This document shows positions 9,046 through 20,583 of a DNA stretch of 64,000 bases, piece by piece. The position numbers and the translations under genes were made by a program. Every line of letters begins with the position of its first letter. Within the stretch, counting starts at the first letter, position 1. The notes beneath the pieces are model-generated. The model did not search any database, was not told the DNA's origin, and was given only the letters and a program-made list of their open reading frames with translations. The DNA comes from Clostridium zeae (GTDB lineage Bacteria; Bacillota; Clostridia; Clostridiales; Clostridiaceae), in contig NZ_BMBA01000002.1 of the NCBI RefSeq assembly GCF_017312485.1, forward strand, positions 1,168,635 through 1,232,634, written 5' to 3'.

Positions 9046-9966
9046 CTATCTTAGCTTTAAAAATTCTTCTTCATTTAAAAATTTTATATCCTGACCTTTT
9101 GTATTTAAATCTATTGCTTTTTTTAGCTTAATACTCATTTCTTCTCTACGTAAGGCTTTTATATCTTTCATATTAGTTACTAAAATCGTTGTATTTTTAG
9201 TAACTGAACTTCCCGTTGCCCCCCCAAGCTTTTTGACTAATTTCATTGCTTCATCTCTAGTCATAGAAATTAATTTCCCAGTAAATACAACCAGTTCATT
9301 TTTAAACAGATCTCTATCTAAATTTTCAAATTTATTTTTCCTCTTAGATTGACCAGTTCTATTAGAGGTTTTAAAAACTTTTGTTTTAGTAGATGAAGGA
9401 CTATATCCTTTGTTATCAACAGTTCCAATAGTTACTCCTATTAATTTAGATATTTCATTAATATCTTTGCAGTTTAATTCTTCCGATATATTGAGCAATA
9501 TATTGGTGCACGCAAGAGCATCGTATAGTGCATCATGGTGCTTAAACTCATATCCTAAAAAATCATTAACTGTATTTAATCTTGCATTTTCAATTTCTTT
9601 ATAAAAGTTCTTGGAAAGCTTCATAGTACACATATACTTAAAACTTGGAAGCTCAATGCCATAAAGCTCTGCGCTATTTCTTAAAACAGATATATCAAAA
9701 GAGGCATTGTGTGCTATTACTAAGTTCCCATCAAAATGATGCTCTATTTTTTGCCATACCTCATCAAACTCTGGTTCATTCTCAACCATACTTGGTCTTA
9801 TCCCATGAATTCCAATATTAATTGGCATAAATCTCATTTCTTTAGGCCTTATTAAATGATGTACTTTTTCTACAACATGCCCATTTTCAACGACTACAAC
9901 ACCAATTGAGCATGGGCTATTTCTCTTTTCATTTGCGGTCTCAAAATCTATAGCTATAAAATTCAT
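9046..9966 (-). CDS. DnaQ-like 3'-5' exonuclease with C-terminal BRCT domain
   Basis: Residues 1-165 are a DEDDh exonuclease domain: AIDFETANEKRNSPC is motif I, AHNASFDISVL is motif II and HHDALYDALA is motif III. Residues about 225-300 form a BRCT domain (LVVFTGKLISMTRDEAMK, then GGATGSSVTKNTTILV), as in bacterial ligase. The layout matches epsilon-like exonucleases of Firmicutes that act in DNA repair or proofreading outside the polymerase core. The ribosome site is weak. Its partner DNA or protein is unknown. Confidence 0.85.
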   Translation of the reverse strand: MNFIAIDFETANEKRNSPCSIGVVVVENGHVVEKVHHLIRPKEMRFMPINIGIHGIRPSMVENEPEFDEVWQKIEHHFDGNLVIAHNASFDISVLRNSAELYGIELPSFKYMCTMKLSKNFYKEIENARLNTVNDFLGYEFKHHDALYDALACTNILLNISEELNCKDINEISKLIGVTIGTVDNKGYSPSSTKTKVFKTSNRTGQSKRKNKFENLDRDLFKNELVVFTGKLISMTRDEAMKLVKKLGGATGSSVTKNTTILVTNMKDIKALRREEMSIKLKKAIDLNTKGQDIKFLNEEEFLKLR

Positions 9967-9997
9967 TTTTCTTAATTTGATCTTTTTATAATACTTT

Positions 9998-10963
9998 TTA
10001 ATCTTGATTATAAAATAATCCAGCTCCTTCTATAATATCCTGCTCTTCAAACAAACTTAACACAGCTTCATTATAATTACTTAACTTTTCTGACTTTCTT
10101 ATTCTTTTAATATATTTCTTATTATCGGTGAATATATGGCTCATATATCCCCAGAGTTCTTTCATTCTAAACATTGCATTCCTATCTTCATTAAATAACT
10201 CTATGTATTGCTTAAAAATTTCATCATGAAAATCTTTCAATACTTTTTTATCTGTCTTGGTTTCATTTCTTATCAAATCCATTAATCCTGGATTAGCAAG
10301 TATACCTCTTCCAAGCATTACTGTTTTCACTTCTGGAAAAGCTTCTGTTATCCTATTGTAGTCATCAACAGTAAAAATATCACCATTGTAGCATACTGGA
10401 TTAGTACTTAAAGCCAAAGCATCTCTAAACACCTCTAGATTAGGTTTATTGCCATAAAAATCCTTTTGCGTTCTTGGATGAATAATTAATTCTTCTATAG
10501 GATATTTATTGTAGATTTTTATTAACTCATAAAATTCTTCTGGAGTATCTTTTCCTATCCTAGTTTTTATAGAAATTTTTATATCATCCATTTTGTATAT
10601 TTCACTTAAAAATATATCAAGCTCTTCTCTTATAGCTAAAAATCCTGAACCTCTATTTTTTTTCACCACTGTTCCAGCAGGACAGCCTAAGTTTAAATTA
10701 ACTTCATTATACCCAAACTGTTGTAGTTTTTTAGTAGTATTAATAAAAGCTTCTGAATCGTTAGTAAGTATTTGAGGAACTATGTTCATTCCTTTATTAT
10801 TTTCAGGTAATACATCCCTTAATTCTCTAGTTTTAAGACTTAACCCCTTATTTGCAACAATAAATGGTGTAAAATACTTATCGATATTATGAAAAAGCTT
10901 TTCATAAGTATTTCTATATATGTACCCAGTAATTCCTTCCATTGGTGCTAAGTAGTATTTCAT
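9998..10963 (-). CDS. dus: tRNA-dihydrouridine synthase
   Basis: This 321-residue flavoenzyme starts with YLAPMEGITGYIYRN, the FMN-binding start of Dus proteins. It has the active-site loop NLGCPAGTVVKKNRGSGFL (about residues 92-110, catalytic Cys in GCP) and RTQKDFYG further on. It reduces specific uridines in tRNA with NAD(P)H. The ATG at 10963 has a GAGGAG site. It is 31 bases upstream of the exonuclease gene and is probably co-transcribed with it. The exact uridine position cannot be read from the sequence. Confidence 0.9.
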   Translation of the reverse strand: MKYYLAPMEGITGYIYRNTYEKLFHNIDKYFTPFIVANKGLSLKTRELRDVLPENNKGMNIVPQILTNDSEAFINTTKKLQQFGYNEVNLNLGCPAGTVVKKNRGSGFLAIREELDIFLSEIYKMDDIKISIKTRIGKDTPEEFYELIKIYNKYPIEELIIHPRTQKDFYGNKPNLEVFRDALALSTNPVCYNGDIFTVDDYNRITEAFPEVKTVMLGRGILANPGLMDLIRNETKTDKKVLKDFHDEIFKQYIELFNEDRNAMFRMKELWGYMSHIFTDNKKYIKRIRKSEKLSNYNEAVLSLFEEQDIIEGAGLFYNQD

Positions 10964-11108
10964 TTAATAACTCCTCATATAAATATTATATTTATTTTGT
11001 GACCGATACTAATTTTATAATATTGTCCTTTATAAATCTTTTTAATTATAAATTAAAAAAGCTACTAAAGCGACTATATTCACATTTTTTTATGATTTAT
11101 TATACAGT

Positions 11109-11142
11109 AAAAATCCACGATATTTCTATCGCGGATTTTTGG
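11109..11142 (-). terminator. Rho-independent terminator of the chemoreceptor gene
   Basis: AAAAATCC(A/G)CGATA arms around a short loop. A T-run follows on the minus strand, about 30 bases past the stop of the methyl-accepting protein gene. Confidence 0.8.
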
Positions 11143-11170
11143 TAGAAACCAAGTACTATTAATTTAATAA

Positions 11171-13219
11171 CTAAACCTGAAACTTTTCTATAAGCGTCTC
11201 TAATGCTTGAGCTAGATTATAAAGCTCATCTGCTTGCGCTTTTACGTTTTGCATATCATTTAATTGGTTAGATACGCTAGCATTAACTTCTTCAGCCGCA
11301 GCTGCTGACTGCTCAGATACGAAGGAAATGTTATGTATATTTGATGTAAGTATACCACTGTTAGTTAACATTAATTCTATACTTTCATTCATTGAAGTAA
11401 TTTTTTCTATTATGCTTTCAATGGATTCACTTAAACTAACAAAACTTACCTCTGTAGCAGACATTGCAGAGTTTTGATTTTCCACATCTGCTTTAATATT
11501 GTCCATACTCACCGCAGCGGTTTTAGTAGTTTCTATAACTCTAGTTATTATATTTCTTATATTTACAGCAGATTCACCAGACTGTTCTGCAAGTATTCTA
11601 ACTTCATCAGCAACTACCGCAAAACCTTTTCCAGATTCCCCTGCTCTTGCAGCTTCTATAGCAGCATTTAAAGCCAGTAAGTTAGTTTGAGATGAGATAT
11701 TTAGTATTGTGCTCAATATTTGCCCAATATCTTCAGTCTCCTTCACTAAAACTCCGATACTTTCGGAAATTTGAGAAACTCCGTTTATAGTGCTTTCATT
11801 TTTTGTTTTAAGCTCTTTAAACGCGACCATTGTCTTTTCGCTACTAGCCTCCATCTCTTTGCTTTCTATATTTATTTTATTATTATAATCTTTAATTTTA
11901 GATAAGTTGTTATTAAACTCCGTTGCAATTTCAGATGCTTTGTCTACTTCATAGGCTTGTTCTTGAACACCTTTCGAAATTTCGTCAATAACTCTCGCTA
12001 TTTCTTCTGAAGAACATGTAACCTCTTCTGCTCGTTTAGTTAAATCCTCTGAAAAACTTAATACATTATCAGCAGAATCTTTCACTGACATAACTAGATT
12101 TTTAACACTACTAATCATATTAGAAAATCTACTACCTAGTTCACCAAGTTCATCAGAACTATTTATGTTTGTTACTACAGTCAAATCACCAGCTTCACCT
12201 TTTTTCATAGCTTCTTTTAAATGATTAATCGGTTTTGTTAAGCTCTTAGAAATCCATAATCCGACCATCAAAGCAGCTAAAATAAATAAAACAAAGAATC
12301 CACCCAATATTAGTACATTAGACAGTACTTTTGAGTATACTTCACTTGTGTCCATCATCCCCATCAGCTTCCAACCAGACTTTTCATTACTTATATAATA
12401 GATAAATTTATTTGTTCCATTAAACTTAACTTGAACAAAATTAGACTTACCTTCTAATAATGGTTTCATCCAAGACATTTCAGTTTTATCACTAAAAGCG
12501 TCTTCTATTTTCTGATCTTTAGTATCTGCATTTGTATTCACTCTATCAGGGTTTAAGTTTTTTCCTAATAAATCTTTATTCTTAGTGGCTAACACTATTC
12601 CTGTTCTATCTAACAGCAATATTTCACCTGTTTTTTCAATTGTAGTACTCTTAAACAGTAGTGCTATATTAGTTATATCAATATCTATTCCAGCAACTCC
12701 TACAGCTTTCCCTGAATCATCTAATACCTTTTTTGTAGCTGTTACTACAATCTTACCAGTTGCCACATCCTTATAAGCATCCTGCCAAAGTATCATATCA
12801 TTTGACATTGTATCCTTATACCAAGATTTTTCCGTAGGATTGTACCCTTCTGGAAGCTTAGTCTCAGGGAATATATACATTCCTTTATCTTCAGTTGCAA
12901 CATAAGCATTTAGAATTTTAGGATTGCTATTAATTACTCCTGTAAGCTCTTTTTTCACTGAGGTTCCACCAGGATTTAAAAGAGCAGCCTTTACAACAGA
13001 ATTTTCTGTAATTTGGGATAACGAAGCTTCATAGCCATTATAGCTTTCATCTATAACATTATTTACACCTGTTACTGATTTTTCTATGGAGCTAACATAA
13101 GAAGCTTTAAGATTATTATAAAGTATAACATTAGAAATAATACCGGTAGTACACATAGGCACTAATATTATCAATATAAAGGTTAGTATAAGTTTTTTCT
13201 TGATAGTTTTAATTTTCAT
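11171..13219 (-). CDS. Methyl-accepting chemotaxis protein with dCache-type sensor
   Basis: I use the ATG at 13219 because GGAGGC sits 8 bases before it. The 682-residue product has an N-terminal membrane helix, then an extracellular dCache-like ligand domain (about residues 35-300, including [20 protein letters not shown]). A second membrane helix, a HAMP domain (about 325-380) and a signalling coiled coil follow. The hairpin tip [20 protein letters not shown] would bind CheA/CheW. Methylation helices lie on both sides. Such Cache sensors often bind amino acids or small organic acids; the ligand here is unknown. No che genes are adjacent. Confidence 0.92.
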   Translation of the reverse strand: MKIKTIKKKLILTFILIILVPMCTTGIISNVILYNNLKASYVSSIEKSVTGVNNVIDESYNGYEASLSQITENSVVKAALLNPGGTSVKKELTGVINSNPKILNAYVATEDKGMYIFPETKLPEGYNPTEKSWYKDTMSNDMILWQDAYKDVATGKIVVTATKKVLDDSGKAVGVAGIDIDITNIALLFKSTTIEKTGEILLLDRTGIVLATKNKDLLGKNLNPDRVNTNADTKDQKIEDAFSDKTEMSWMKPLLEGKSNFVQVKFNGTNKFIYYISNEKSGWKLMGMMDTSEVYSKVLSNVLILGGFFVLFILAALMVGLWISKSLTKPINHLKEAMKKGEAGDLTVVTNINSSDELGELGSRFSNMISSVKNLVMSVKDSADNVLSFSEDLTKRAEEVTCSSEEIARVIDEISKGVQEQAYEVDKASEIATEFNNNLSKIKDYNNKINIESKEMEASSEKTMVAFKELKTKNESTINGVSQISESIGVLVKETEDIGQILSTILNISSQTNLLALNAAIEAARAGESGKGFAVVADEVRILAEQSGESAVNIRNIITRVIETTKTAAVSMDNIKADVENQNSAMSATEVSFVSLSESIESIIEKITSMNESIELMLTNSGILTSNIHNISFVSEQSAAAAEEVNASVSNQLNDMQNVKAQADELYNLAQALETLIEKFQV

Positions 13220-13240
13220 CAAATTTGCCTCCGTAAGATT

Positions 13241-13348
13241 ATATATAGATCATCACTTCATAATAAAATTTGTATTTTAAAATCTTCTCACTACAATTCG
13301 TGAGAGTCTTAAAAATAGTTTTCTATTGAAGTGGTAAACCTTTATAGA
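13241..13348. repeat. Hairpin repeat, family alpha copy 1
   Basis: The left end (TATAGATCATCACTTCAT) and right end (TTGAAGTGGTAAACCTTTATAG) are imperfect inverted copies of each other. Related ends occur at 34348-34443, 35213-35280, 41008-41095 and 61589-61641. It is non-coding and has a MITE-like or palindromic-unit layout. Confidence 0.5.
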
Positions 13349-13354
13349 GTTCCT

Positions 13355-13436
13355 ACTCAACTATTAATTTATACATCTCTAAAAACTTCTGATTTTCAAA
13401 TAAGTATAAATTAAGTTTTCGTAATGGAACCCTTTA
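13355..13436. repeat. Dispersed repeat, family beta copy 1
   Basis: Roughly 80 bases beginning CTCAACTATTAATTTATACA and containing AAGTATAAATTAAGTTTTC. The same sequence, diverged, lies at 35290-35375, also directly after an alpha hairpin. A weaker match is at 26862-26936. Confidence 0.5.
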
Positions 13437-13500
13437 GTATTATCGAGGATAATTCGACAAACTAAAGAATCAAATAACAATTCAAGTGAGTTAAAAAGGA

Positions 13501-13532
13501 AAACCCCTAGAAATTTCTTTCTAGGGGCTTAA
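13501..13532 (-). terminator. Rho-independent terminator of the GH1 gene
   Basis: A CCCCTAGAAA/TTTCTAGGGG stem about 50 bases past the stop of the GH1 gene, with a short T-run on the minus strand. Confidence 0.7.
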
Positions 13533-13582
13533 AAATTATCATTATGTGTTTACTTTTAAAAACAACTGTATAACGTTCTCTA

Positions 13583-15368
<1,786 letters not shown>

Positions 15369-15647
15369 TGATGGGAAGAGTAGTTATTATGAGGTAGTCA
15401 AAGCGAATCAGTGGTGGTGAGAGACTGGTACGAAGCAAATAATGAAGAACATCCCGGAGCTTCCAAACGAAATTTTTTTAAAGAGTAGTCTTGGACGGAG
15501 CCAAACCGTTACAGCTTGGACAGTATCGAATTATTTTTATTTATCATTCTGTACTGATTATAAGGGAGCTTTTTAAGCTAATTTAGGTGGTACCGCGGAA
15601 GTATAAGTCTTTCGTCCTATTTATATAGGATGAAGGGCTTTTTTTAT
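15369..15647 (+). ncRNA. T-box riboswitch leader, probably asparagine-specific
   Basis: The stem I region starts at about 15369. The T-box sequence AGGTGGTACCGCG lies at 15585-15597. The terminator stem (TCTTTCGTCCTA...TAGGATGAAGGG plus T-run) is at 15608-15647. In the candidate specifier region an AAC (Asn) codon at 15448-15450 lies on the 3' side of stem I just before ATCCC. That agrees with the asparagine synthetase gene downstream. Uncharged tRNA-Asn would stabilise the antiterminator. The T-box identity is firm; the specifier call is by eye. Confidence 0.88.
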
Positions 15648-15794
15648 TCTTTAAAAAATTATAATTCAATTAAATCTCTGGATAAGTATCCATAACAAAT
15701 TTAAAACTAAATAATAAATCTAAAAATAATTATATTTTATTATAATCAAAATCGCATGAACGATTTTAATATCTAATTGGGGAGGACTATTAAT

Positions 15795-17384
15795 ATGTGT
15801 ACAATTATGTGTTATACAGGTACGGACATGAAACATGAAAAATTTGCAGAGGCATTACAAAGAACTGAGCTTAGAGGACCAGATATGACTGAAATCCTTA
15901 CTCTACCATCTGGTATCTTAGGTTTTCAAAGACTTGCTATCATGGATTTAAGCTTCAGCGGAATGCAGCCATTCACAAGAAAAACAGATGCATCTATCTG
16001 CAATGGTGAAATTTATGGCTTCCGTAAGCTAAAAGAGGATTTAATATCTAAGGGGCATAAGTTTATCTCTGATAGTGATTGTGAAATATTACTTCCAATG
16101 TATTTGGAGTATGGACTAGATATGTTTTCGATGTTAGATGCAGAATTTGCAGCTGTTATATACGATGGAGAAAAAAATACTTTCATCGCAGCTAGAGATC
16201 CTATTGGAATTAGACCTTTATTCTACGGATACTCTGAGTCAGGTAAAATAATGTTTGCAAGTGAAGCAAAAAACTTAGTTGGTCTTACACACAAAATAAT
16301 GCCCTTTCCACCAGGACATTATTATGCTGATGGAAAGTTTACATGCTACTGTGATATCGCAGAAGTAGAAGATGACTACTGCAAGGATGATTTAGAAGTT
16401 ATTTGCAGTAACATCCATGACAAATTGGTAGCTGGTATAGAAAAACGTATGGATGCTGATGCTCCTGTAGGCTTCTTATTAAGTGGTGGTTTAGATAGCT
16501 CATTGGTATGTTCAATTGCGCAAAAAATGTATCCAGACAAACCAATTAGAACCTTTGCTATAGGTATGAATGAAGATGCTATAGATTTAAAATATGCTCA
16601 AGAAGTTGCAGATTATATTCATAGCGATCATACTGTTGTTTATATGACAAAAGAAGAAGTTCTTGACTCTTTTGAGTATGTTATTAAACTTCTTGGAACT
16701 TACGATATTACTACAATAAGAGCAAGTATTGGAATGTATCTTATTTGTAAAAAAATACATGAAATTTCTGACGTAAGAGTACTTTTAACTGGTGAAATTT
16801 CTGATGAATTATTTGGATATAAATACACTGATTTTGCTCCAAATGCAGAAGAATTCCAAAAAGAATCTCAAAAGAGAATTAGAGAATTATTTATGTATGA
16901 CGTTCTTCGTGCAGACCGTTGTATTGCTTCAAACTCTTTAGAAGCAAGAGTACCTTTTGGTGATTTAGACTTTGTGAAATATGTTATGGCTATTGATCCT
17001 GAAAAGAAATTAAACAAATACAACATGGGTAAATACCTTTTGAGACATGCCTTTGAAGGCGATTATCTTCCAAACAGTATCCTATATCGTGAAAAAGCAG
17101 CTTTTAGTGATGCTGTAGGACATTCAATGGTAGACTATTTAAAAGAATATGCAGAAGCGTATTATACTGATAAAGAATTTGAAAAACTATGTGAAAAATA
17201 TAGATATCACGCTAAACCATTCACAAAAGAATCATTATTATACAGAGAAATGTTTGAAAAATATTATCCTGGCCAAGCAGAAATGGTTGAAGATTTCTGG
17301 ATGCCAAACAAAGAGTGGGAAGGTTGTGCTGTTAACGATCCTAGCGCTAGAGTATTATCAAACTATGGTGATAGCGGCAAATAA
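15795..17384 (+). CDS. asnB: Asparagine synthetase B (glutamine-hydrolysing)
   Basis: I start at the ATG at 15795 because GGGGAGGA precedes it and the next codon is Cys: class II glutamine amidotransferases need the N-terminal Cys as nucleophile. The 529-residue enzyme has the glutaminase domain (1-190, with RGPD and NGEIYGF) and an ATP-pyrophosphatase synthetase domain (GFLLSGGLDSSLVCS, about residue 228). It makes asparagine from aspartate with glutamine and ATP. A T-box leader controls transcription, so expression should rise when tRNA-Asn is uncharged. A strong terminator follows at 17397. Confidence 0.93.
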   Translation: MCTIMCYTGTDMKHEKFAEALQRTELRGPDMTEILTLPSGILGFQRLAIMDLSFSGMQPFTRKTDASICNGEIYGFRKLKEDLISKGHKFISDSDCEILLPMYLEYGLDMFSMLDAEFAAVIYDGEKNTFIAARDPIGIRPLFYGYSESGKIMFASEAKNLVGLTHKIMPFPPGHYYADGKFTCYCDIAEVEDDYCKDDLEVICSNIHDKLVAGIEKRMDADAPVGFLLSGGLDSSLVCSIAQKMYPDKPIRTFAIGMNEDAIDLKYAQEVADYIHSDHTVVYMTKEEVLDSFEYVIKLLGTYDITTIRASIGMYLICKKIHEISDVRVLLTGEISDELFGYKYTDFAPNAEEFQKESQKRIRELFMYDVLRADRCIASNSLEARVPFGDLDFVKYVMAIDPEKKLNKYNMGKYLLRHAFEGDYLPNSILYREKAAFSDAVGHSMVDYLKEYAEAYYTDKEFEKLCEKYRYHAKPFTKESLLYREMFEKYYPGQAEMVEDFWMPNKEWEGCAVNDPSARVLSNYGDSGK

Positions 17385-17395
17385 TTCACAACTCC

Positions 17396-17437
17396 TAATA
17401 ACCGTCTGTAGAATATCTTCAGGCGGTTATTTTTTCT
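17396..17437 (+). terminator. Rho-independent terminator of asnB
   Basis: An AACCGTCTG/CAGGCGGTT stem followed by six T, starting about a dozen bases after the asnB stop. Confidence 0.88.
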
Positions 17438-17586
17438 AATCTTTTTAGTCTTCTTTTAACCTCAACCCTTCTAATAAGCACCTTGAATCCATTATACAAA
17501 TCTTTATTTGGATAAATTCTAATATGATATATACATATAATTAAAATATTATGGAAAGATACATATAAAAAGTTAGGAGTGATAAC

Positions 17587-17832
17587 ATGGCAATCTTAAA
17601 TGATTGGACTGAATGGAAAAGCACTTTAGGCAATGCCATTGAATTAGGTGAAAATGTTGGTATGTCTGATAATACAATAACTAATGTTGCTGAAAAAGTA
17701 GGTACATTTTTAGCTAATAATATTGACCCTAGAAATCCAGAAGAAAGATTACTTAAAGAAATGTGGGATGTCTCAGATATCAATGATAAAAATGTTCTTG
17801 CTAAATTAGTTGTAAGAATAACTTCAAAATAG
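17587..17832 (+). CDS. DUF3243 family small protein
   Basis: An 81-residue soluble protein (starting AILNDWTEWKSTLGNAI) that resembles the DUF3243 family (Bacillus YmfJ type), common in spore-forming Firmicutes and of unknown function. It has a TTAGGAGTG ribosome site 7 bases from the ATG and its own terminator at 17855-17888, so it is a single-gene unit. The sequence is charged, has no signal or membrane segment and no catalytic motif. Confidence 0.75.
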   Translation: MAILNDWTEWKSTLGNAIELGENVGMSDNTITNVAEKVGTFLANNIDPRNPEERLLKEMWDVSDINDKNVLAKLVVRITSK

Positions 17833-17854
17833 TTTTGTTAATAGAGCTTATTAA

Positions 17855-17888
17855 TAAAACCGTAATAGAAATATATTACGGTTTTATT
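17855..17888. terminator. Bidirectional terminator
   Basis: An AATAAAACCGTAATA/TATTACGGTTTTATT near-perfect palindrome between the DUF3243 gene and the convergent methyltransferase gene. Confidence 0.85.
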
Positions 17889-17921
17889 ATGCACTTTACA
17901 GTTTATTGATCTTATTGAACT

Positions 17922-18701
17922 TTATTCTTCTTTTATTAAAATATCTAAAGTATGTGCGCTTGCTCCCAATAAATCATGTCTTTCACAGGTAGTAAGATGA
18001 TATTTAATAAAAATTCCAAAGGTTTCTTCGTCCATAGCATTCAAAGTAGGTCTCATATAATTAGCCGGTCCATCAGCTGCAATTAATTTCACCCTCTGTA
18101 GTCCAGCTTCCTCATTAAACTTATTTATATCATCTATTCTTACATAATCATATAAATCTTCAGGCTCTGATAAAACATGAAAATCTTCGCTAAGCTTACC
18201 ATTTTCAATACTTGTTCGAATATTATTTTCCTTAAATCCATATGTTATTACACTATATTCATTCATGCAGTAAGCTACTAAAATGACTCCTCCAACCTTT
18301 GTCACCCTTTTTGCCTCTTGTAAAGCCTTTACTTTATCTTCAAATTTATATAAGTGATACATCGGTCCAAATACCAAAGTCATGTCAAAAGTATTTTCTG
18401 AAAACCTTGATAAATCTAATGCTGTTCCCTGATATGCTTTTACTGTACTCCCCTTTGACTTTAAAACACCTAGATTATGCTTCACAAGTTCAACTGCAGT
18501 AACATCATAGCCCTCATTGGCAAGTTCCACAGAATATCTACCAGTTCCTGCTCCAACATCTAAAATTTTTGCATTAGGCTTATTTTCCAAACACTTATGA
18601 ATATATTTCATGGAAGTTATATATTCAACTTGCCCATGTCTCCTCGTTAGTCTTTTATCTTCACAAAATTTATTGTAGTGTTTCTCTAATTCCTTAGTCA
18701 T
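17922..18701 (-). CDS. Class I SAM-dependent methyltransferase
   Basis: The Rossmann SAM-binding motif ILDVGAGTGRYSVELANEGYD (split here: ILDVGAGTG, then the acidic VTAVELV end of strand 2) is at about residues 40-70. The post-I region and FDMTLVFGPMYHLY fit a methyltransferase-11/25 type fold. The substrate is unknown. I favour the ATG at 18701 because GAGGA lies about 10 bases ahead; an ATG seven codons upstream has no ribosome site. It stands alone, so the neighbourhood gives no hint of role. Confidence 0.8.
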   Translation of the reverse strand: MTKELEKHYNKFCEDKRLTRRHGQVEYITSMKYIHKCLENKPNAKILDVGAGTGRYSVELANEGYDVTAVELVKHNLGVLKSKGSTVKAYQGTALDLSRFSENTFDMTLVFGPMYHLYKFEDKVKALQEAKRVTKVGGVILVAYCMNEYSVITYGFKENNIRTSIENGKLSEDFHVLSEPEDLYDYVRIDDINKFNEEAGLQRVKLIAADGPANYMRPTLNAMDEETFGIFIKYHLTTCERHDLLGASAHTLDILIKEE

Positions 18702-18820
18702 ATCTTTATATTCCTCATCCATTATATTAAAATTTATTAAGCATATATATTTCAACAAATATTATACTATATATTACACTTAAAATATAAATTTTGATTA
18801 ACTAATGCTTAAAATTTATA

Positions 18821-18873
18821 AAAAACTCCTCACCAATAGAAATGAATCAATCATATCTACCAGAGAGGAGTTG
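18821..18873 (-). terminator. Terminator of the amino-acid ABC operon
   Basis: AACTCCTC and GAGGAGTT arms with a long internal region that can pair partly. A T-run follows on the minus strand, about 40 bases past the substrate-binding protein stop. Confidence 0.6.
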
Positions 18874-18911
18874 TTTACTCTACTTAAATTTTTATATTTT
18901 AATATATAGTT

Positions 18912-19766
18912 CTATTTAGTCTTTCCACCTTCAATTACAATTTGATCAGCAGTAAAATCATCTGGGAAGCTTGATTTCAATGTACTTTCATAAGCTTTGT
19001 GGAAGAATTTCTCATCATTTAACTTACCCTTAATCAAACCATTTACATAATCTAATAACTCATTATTTCCTTTTTTAACTGCACCAGCTATATAATCTTT
19101 ATTACCTAGTTCTTTTATACCAACCACATACCCTGGATTCTTTTTAGCCCATGAAAGTAGTAAAGTATTATCTTGAGCAAAAGCAACTGCTCTACCAGAT
19201 ATTAGAGCTTGATAACCATCAGTAATTGCATCTATCTTAGTAAGTTTTGCATCTGGCACATTTTTAGTGAAGTATGCATCAGCTGTAGTTCCTGTATTGA
19301 CAGCTACGTCTTTACCTTTTAATTGATCTACAGAAGTTATAGGTGTCTTTTCACTAGATACAACACCTATTGATACTTTTTCATATGGCAATGTAAAGTC
19401 CACACTCTTAGCTCTTTCATCTGTAACTGTAAAATCTGCAAGCATTAAATCAACTTTATCTGTTTGTAGATATGAAATTCTATCAGCAGGATTCATTACT
19501 ACCCATGTAATTTTACTCTCATCACCAAGTAATTCCTTAGCAACTCTTTTTCCTAATTCTACATCGTAGCCTTTAAAGCTTCCATCTGCATCTTGATAAC
19601 AGAAAGGTGCGTCATCTGAAAATATTCCTATTTTTATTTTTCCTTCTTTTTTAATTGCATCTAATGAACCTGCTTTTGCAGTTGATGCTTTGCCCCCTGT
19701 GTTCGAAGAACAGCCTGTTAGTACAACTAACAATGCTATGCTTACTGCTGTTATAATCTTTTTCAC
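18912..19766 (-). CDS. Amino-acid ABC transporter substrate-binding lipoprotein
   Basis: This 284-residue SBP_bac_3 protein has a lipoprotein signal (VVLTGCSSN, Cys about residue 19). The canonical start of the mature fold, KIKIGIFSDDAPFCYQDADG, follows, and then GYDVELGKRVAKELLG. It binds a polar amino acid (Glu/Gln/Asp/Cys type) outside the cell and delivers it to the two permeases encoded upstream. It is the last gene of a four-gene operon. Ligand specificity cannot be read with confidence. Confidence 0.9.
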   Translation of the reverse strand: MKKIITAVSIALLVVLTGCSSNTGGKASTAKAGSLDAIKKEGKIKIGIFSDDAPFCYQDADGSFKGYDVELGKRVAKELLGDESKITWVVMNPADRISYLQTDKVDLMLADFTVTDERAKSVDFTLPYEKVSIGVVSSEKTPITSVDQLKGKDVAVNTGTTADAYFTKNVPDAKLTKIDAITDGYQALISGRAVAFAQDNTLLLSWAKKNPGYVVGIKELGNKDYIAGAVKKGNNELLDYVNGLIKGKLNDEKFFHKAYESTLKSSFPDDFTADQIVIEGGKTK

Positions 19767-19808
19767 TTTTCCCCACTCCTTAAAATATAAAATTTATTAT
19801 TTATTTAA

Positions 19809-20555
19809 TTAAATAACATAATTATCAGATAAATTTAAAAATTTTCTTGCCTCAATTGTACCTGGTGAACTGAAAAATTTATCTGGTGTACTTACTTCTA
19901 CAATATTTCCTTGTTCCATAAATATTATCTTATCAGCAACTTTCTCTGCAAAGTCCATTTCATGCGTAACAACAATCATAGTAAGCCCTTGATCTCTTAG
20001 CCCCTTAATAACATCTAGAACTTCCCTAACCATCTCTGGATCTAGAGCAGCCGTAACTTCATCAAACAGTATTATTTCAGGATTCATAGAAAGTGCCCTA
20101 CAAATAGCTACTCTTTGCTTTTGCCCACCGGATAGTTCTCTAGGATAAGCGAGTTTTTTGTCTAACAACCCTACTCTTTCTAAATGCTTCAAAGCTTCTT
20201 TAGTAGCATCTTCTTTTGTTCTCTTTTCCACTTTCATAGGCCCTAATATAATATTATTTAAAACATTCATATGTGGAAAAAGGTCATAGCTCTGAAATAC
20301 CATTCCTACTTTTTTCCTTACTTCTCTCCAGTGTTTATCTTTAGCTTTAGGCTCAGTTACTAATGTATCATTTAAATATATTTGTCCATCATCAATTTGC
20401 TCAAGTCCATTGATGCATCTTAATAGCGTTGATTTTCCACAACCTGAACGACCTAATATGGCAATTACTTCACCTTTTTTAACTTCATAACTAATATTAT
20501 TAAGTACAACATTTCCTTTAAACGACTTTTTAAGATTTTCCACTTTTAATAGCAT
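19809..20555 (-). CDS. Amino-acid ABC transporter ATPase (GlnQ/ArtM type)
   Basis: This 248-residue ATPase has Walker A GRSGCGKST (about residue 37), signature LSGGQKQR (about 140), Walker B IILFDEVTAALDPE and the H-loop VTHEM. It matches the polar amino-acid uptake subfamily. The ATG at 20555 fits the family start; GGAGTGGGAAG lies just upstream. It powers the permease pair encoded 30-1300 bases upstream. Confidence 0.93.
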   Translation of the reverse strand: MLLKVENLKKSFKGNVVLNNISYEVKKGEVIAILGRSGCGKSTLLRCINGLEQIDDGQIYLNDTLVTEPKAKDKHWREVRKKVGMVFQSYDLFPHMNVLNNIILGPMKVEKRTKEDATKEALKHLERVGLLDKKLAYPRELSGGQKQRVAICRALSMNPEIILFDEVTAALDPEMVREVLDVIKGLRDQGLTMIVVTHEMDFAEKVADKIIFMEQGNIVEVSTPDKFFSSPGTIEARKFLNLSDNYVI

Positions 20556-20583
20556 ATCTTCCCACTCCAAATATTAAAATTCT

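Larger units (their letters stand above)
13220..13582. other. Gene-free stretch with repeat elements
   Basis: About 360 bases between the chemoreceptor and the GH1 gene. It holds a hairpin repeat (13241-13348), an adjoining dispersed repeat (13355-13436) and the GH1 terminator. No coding sequence is seen. Confidence 0.6.
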
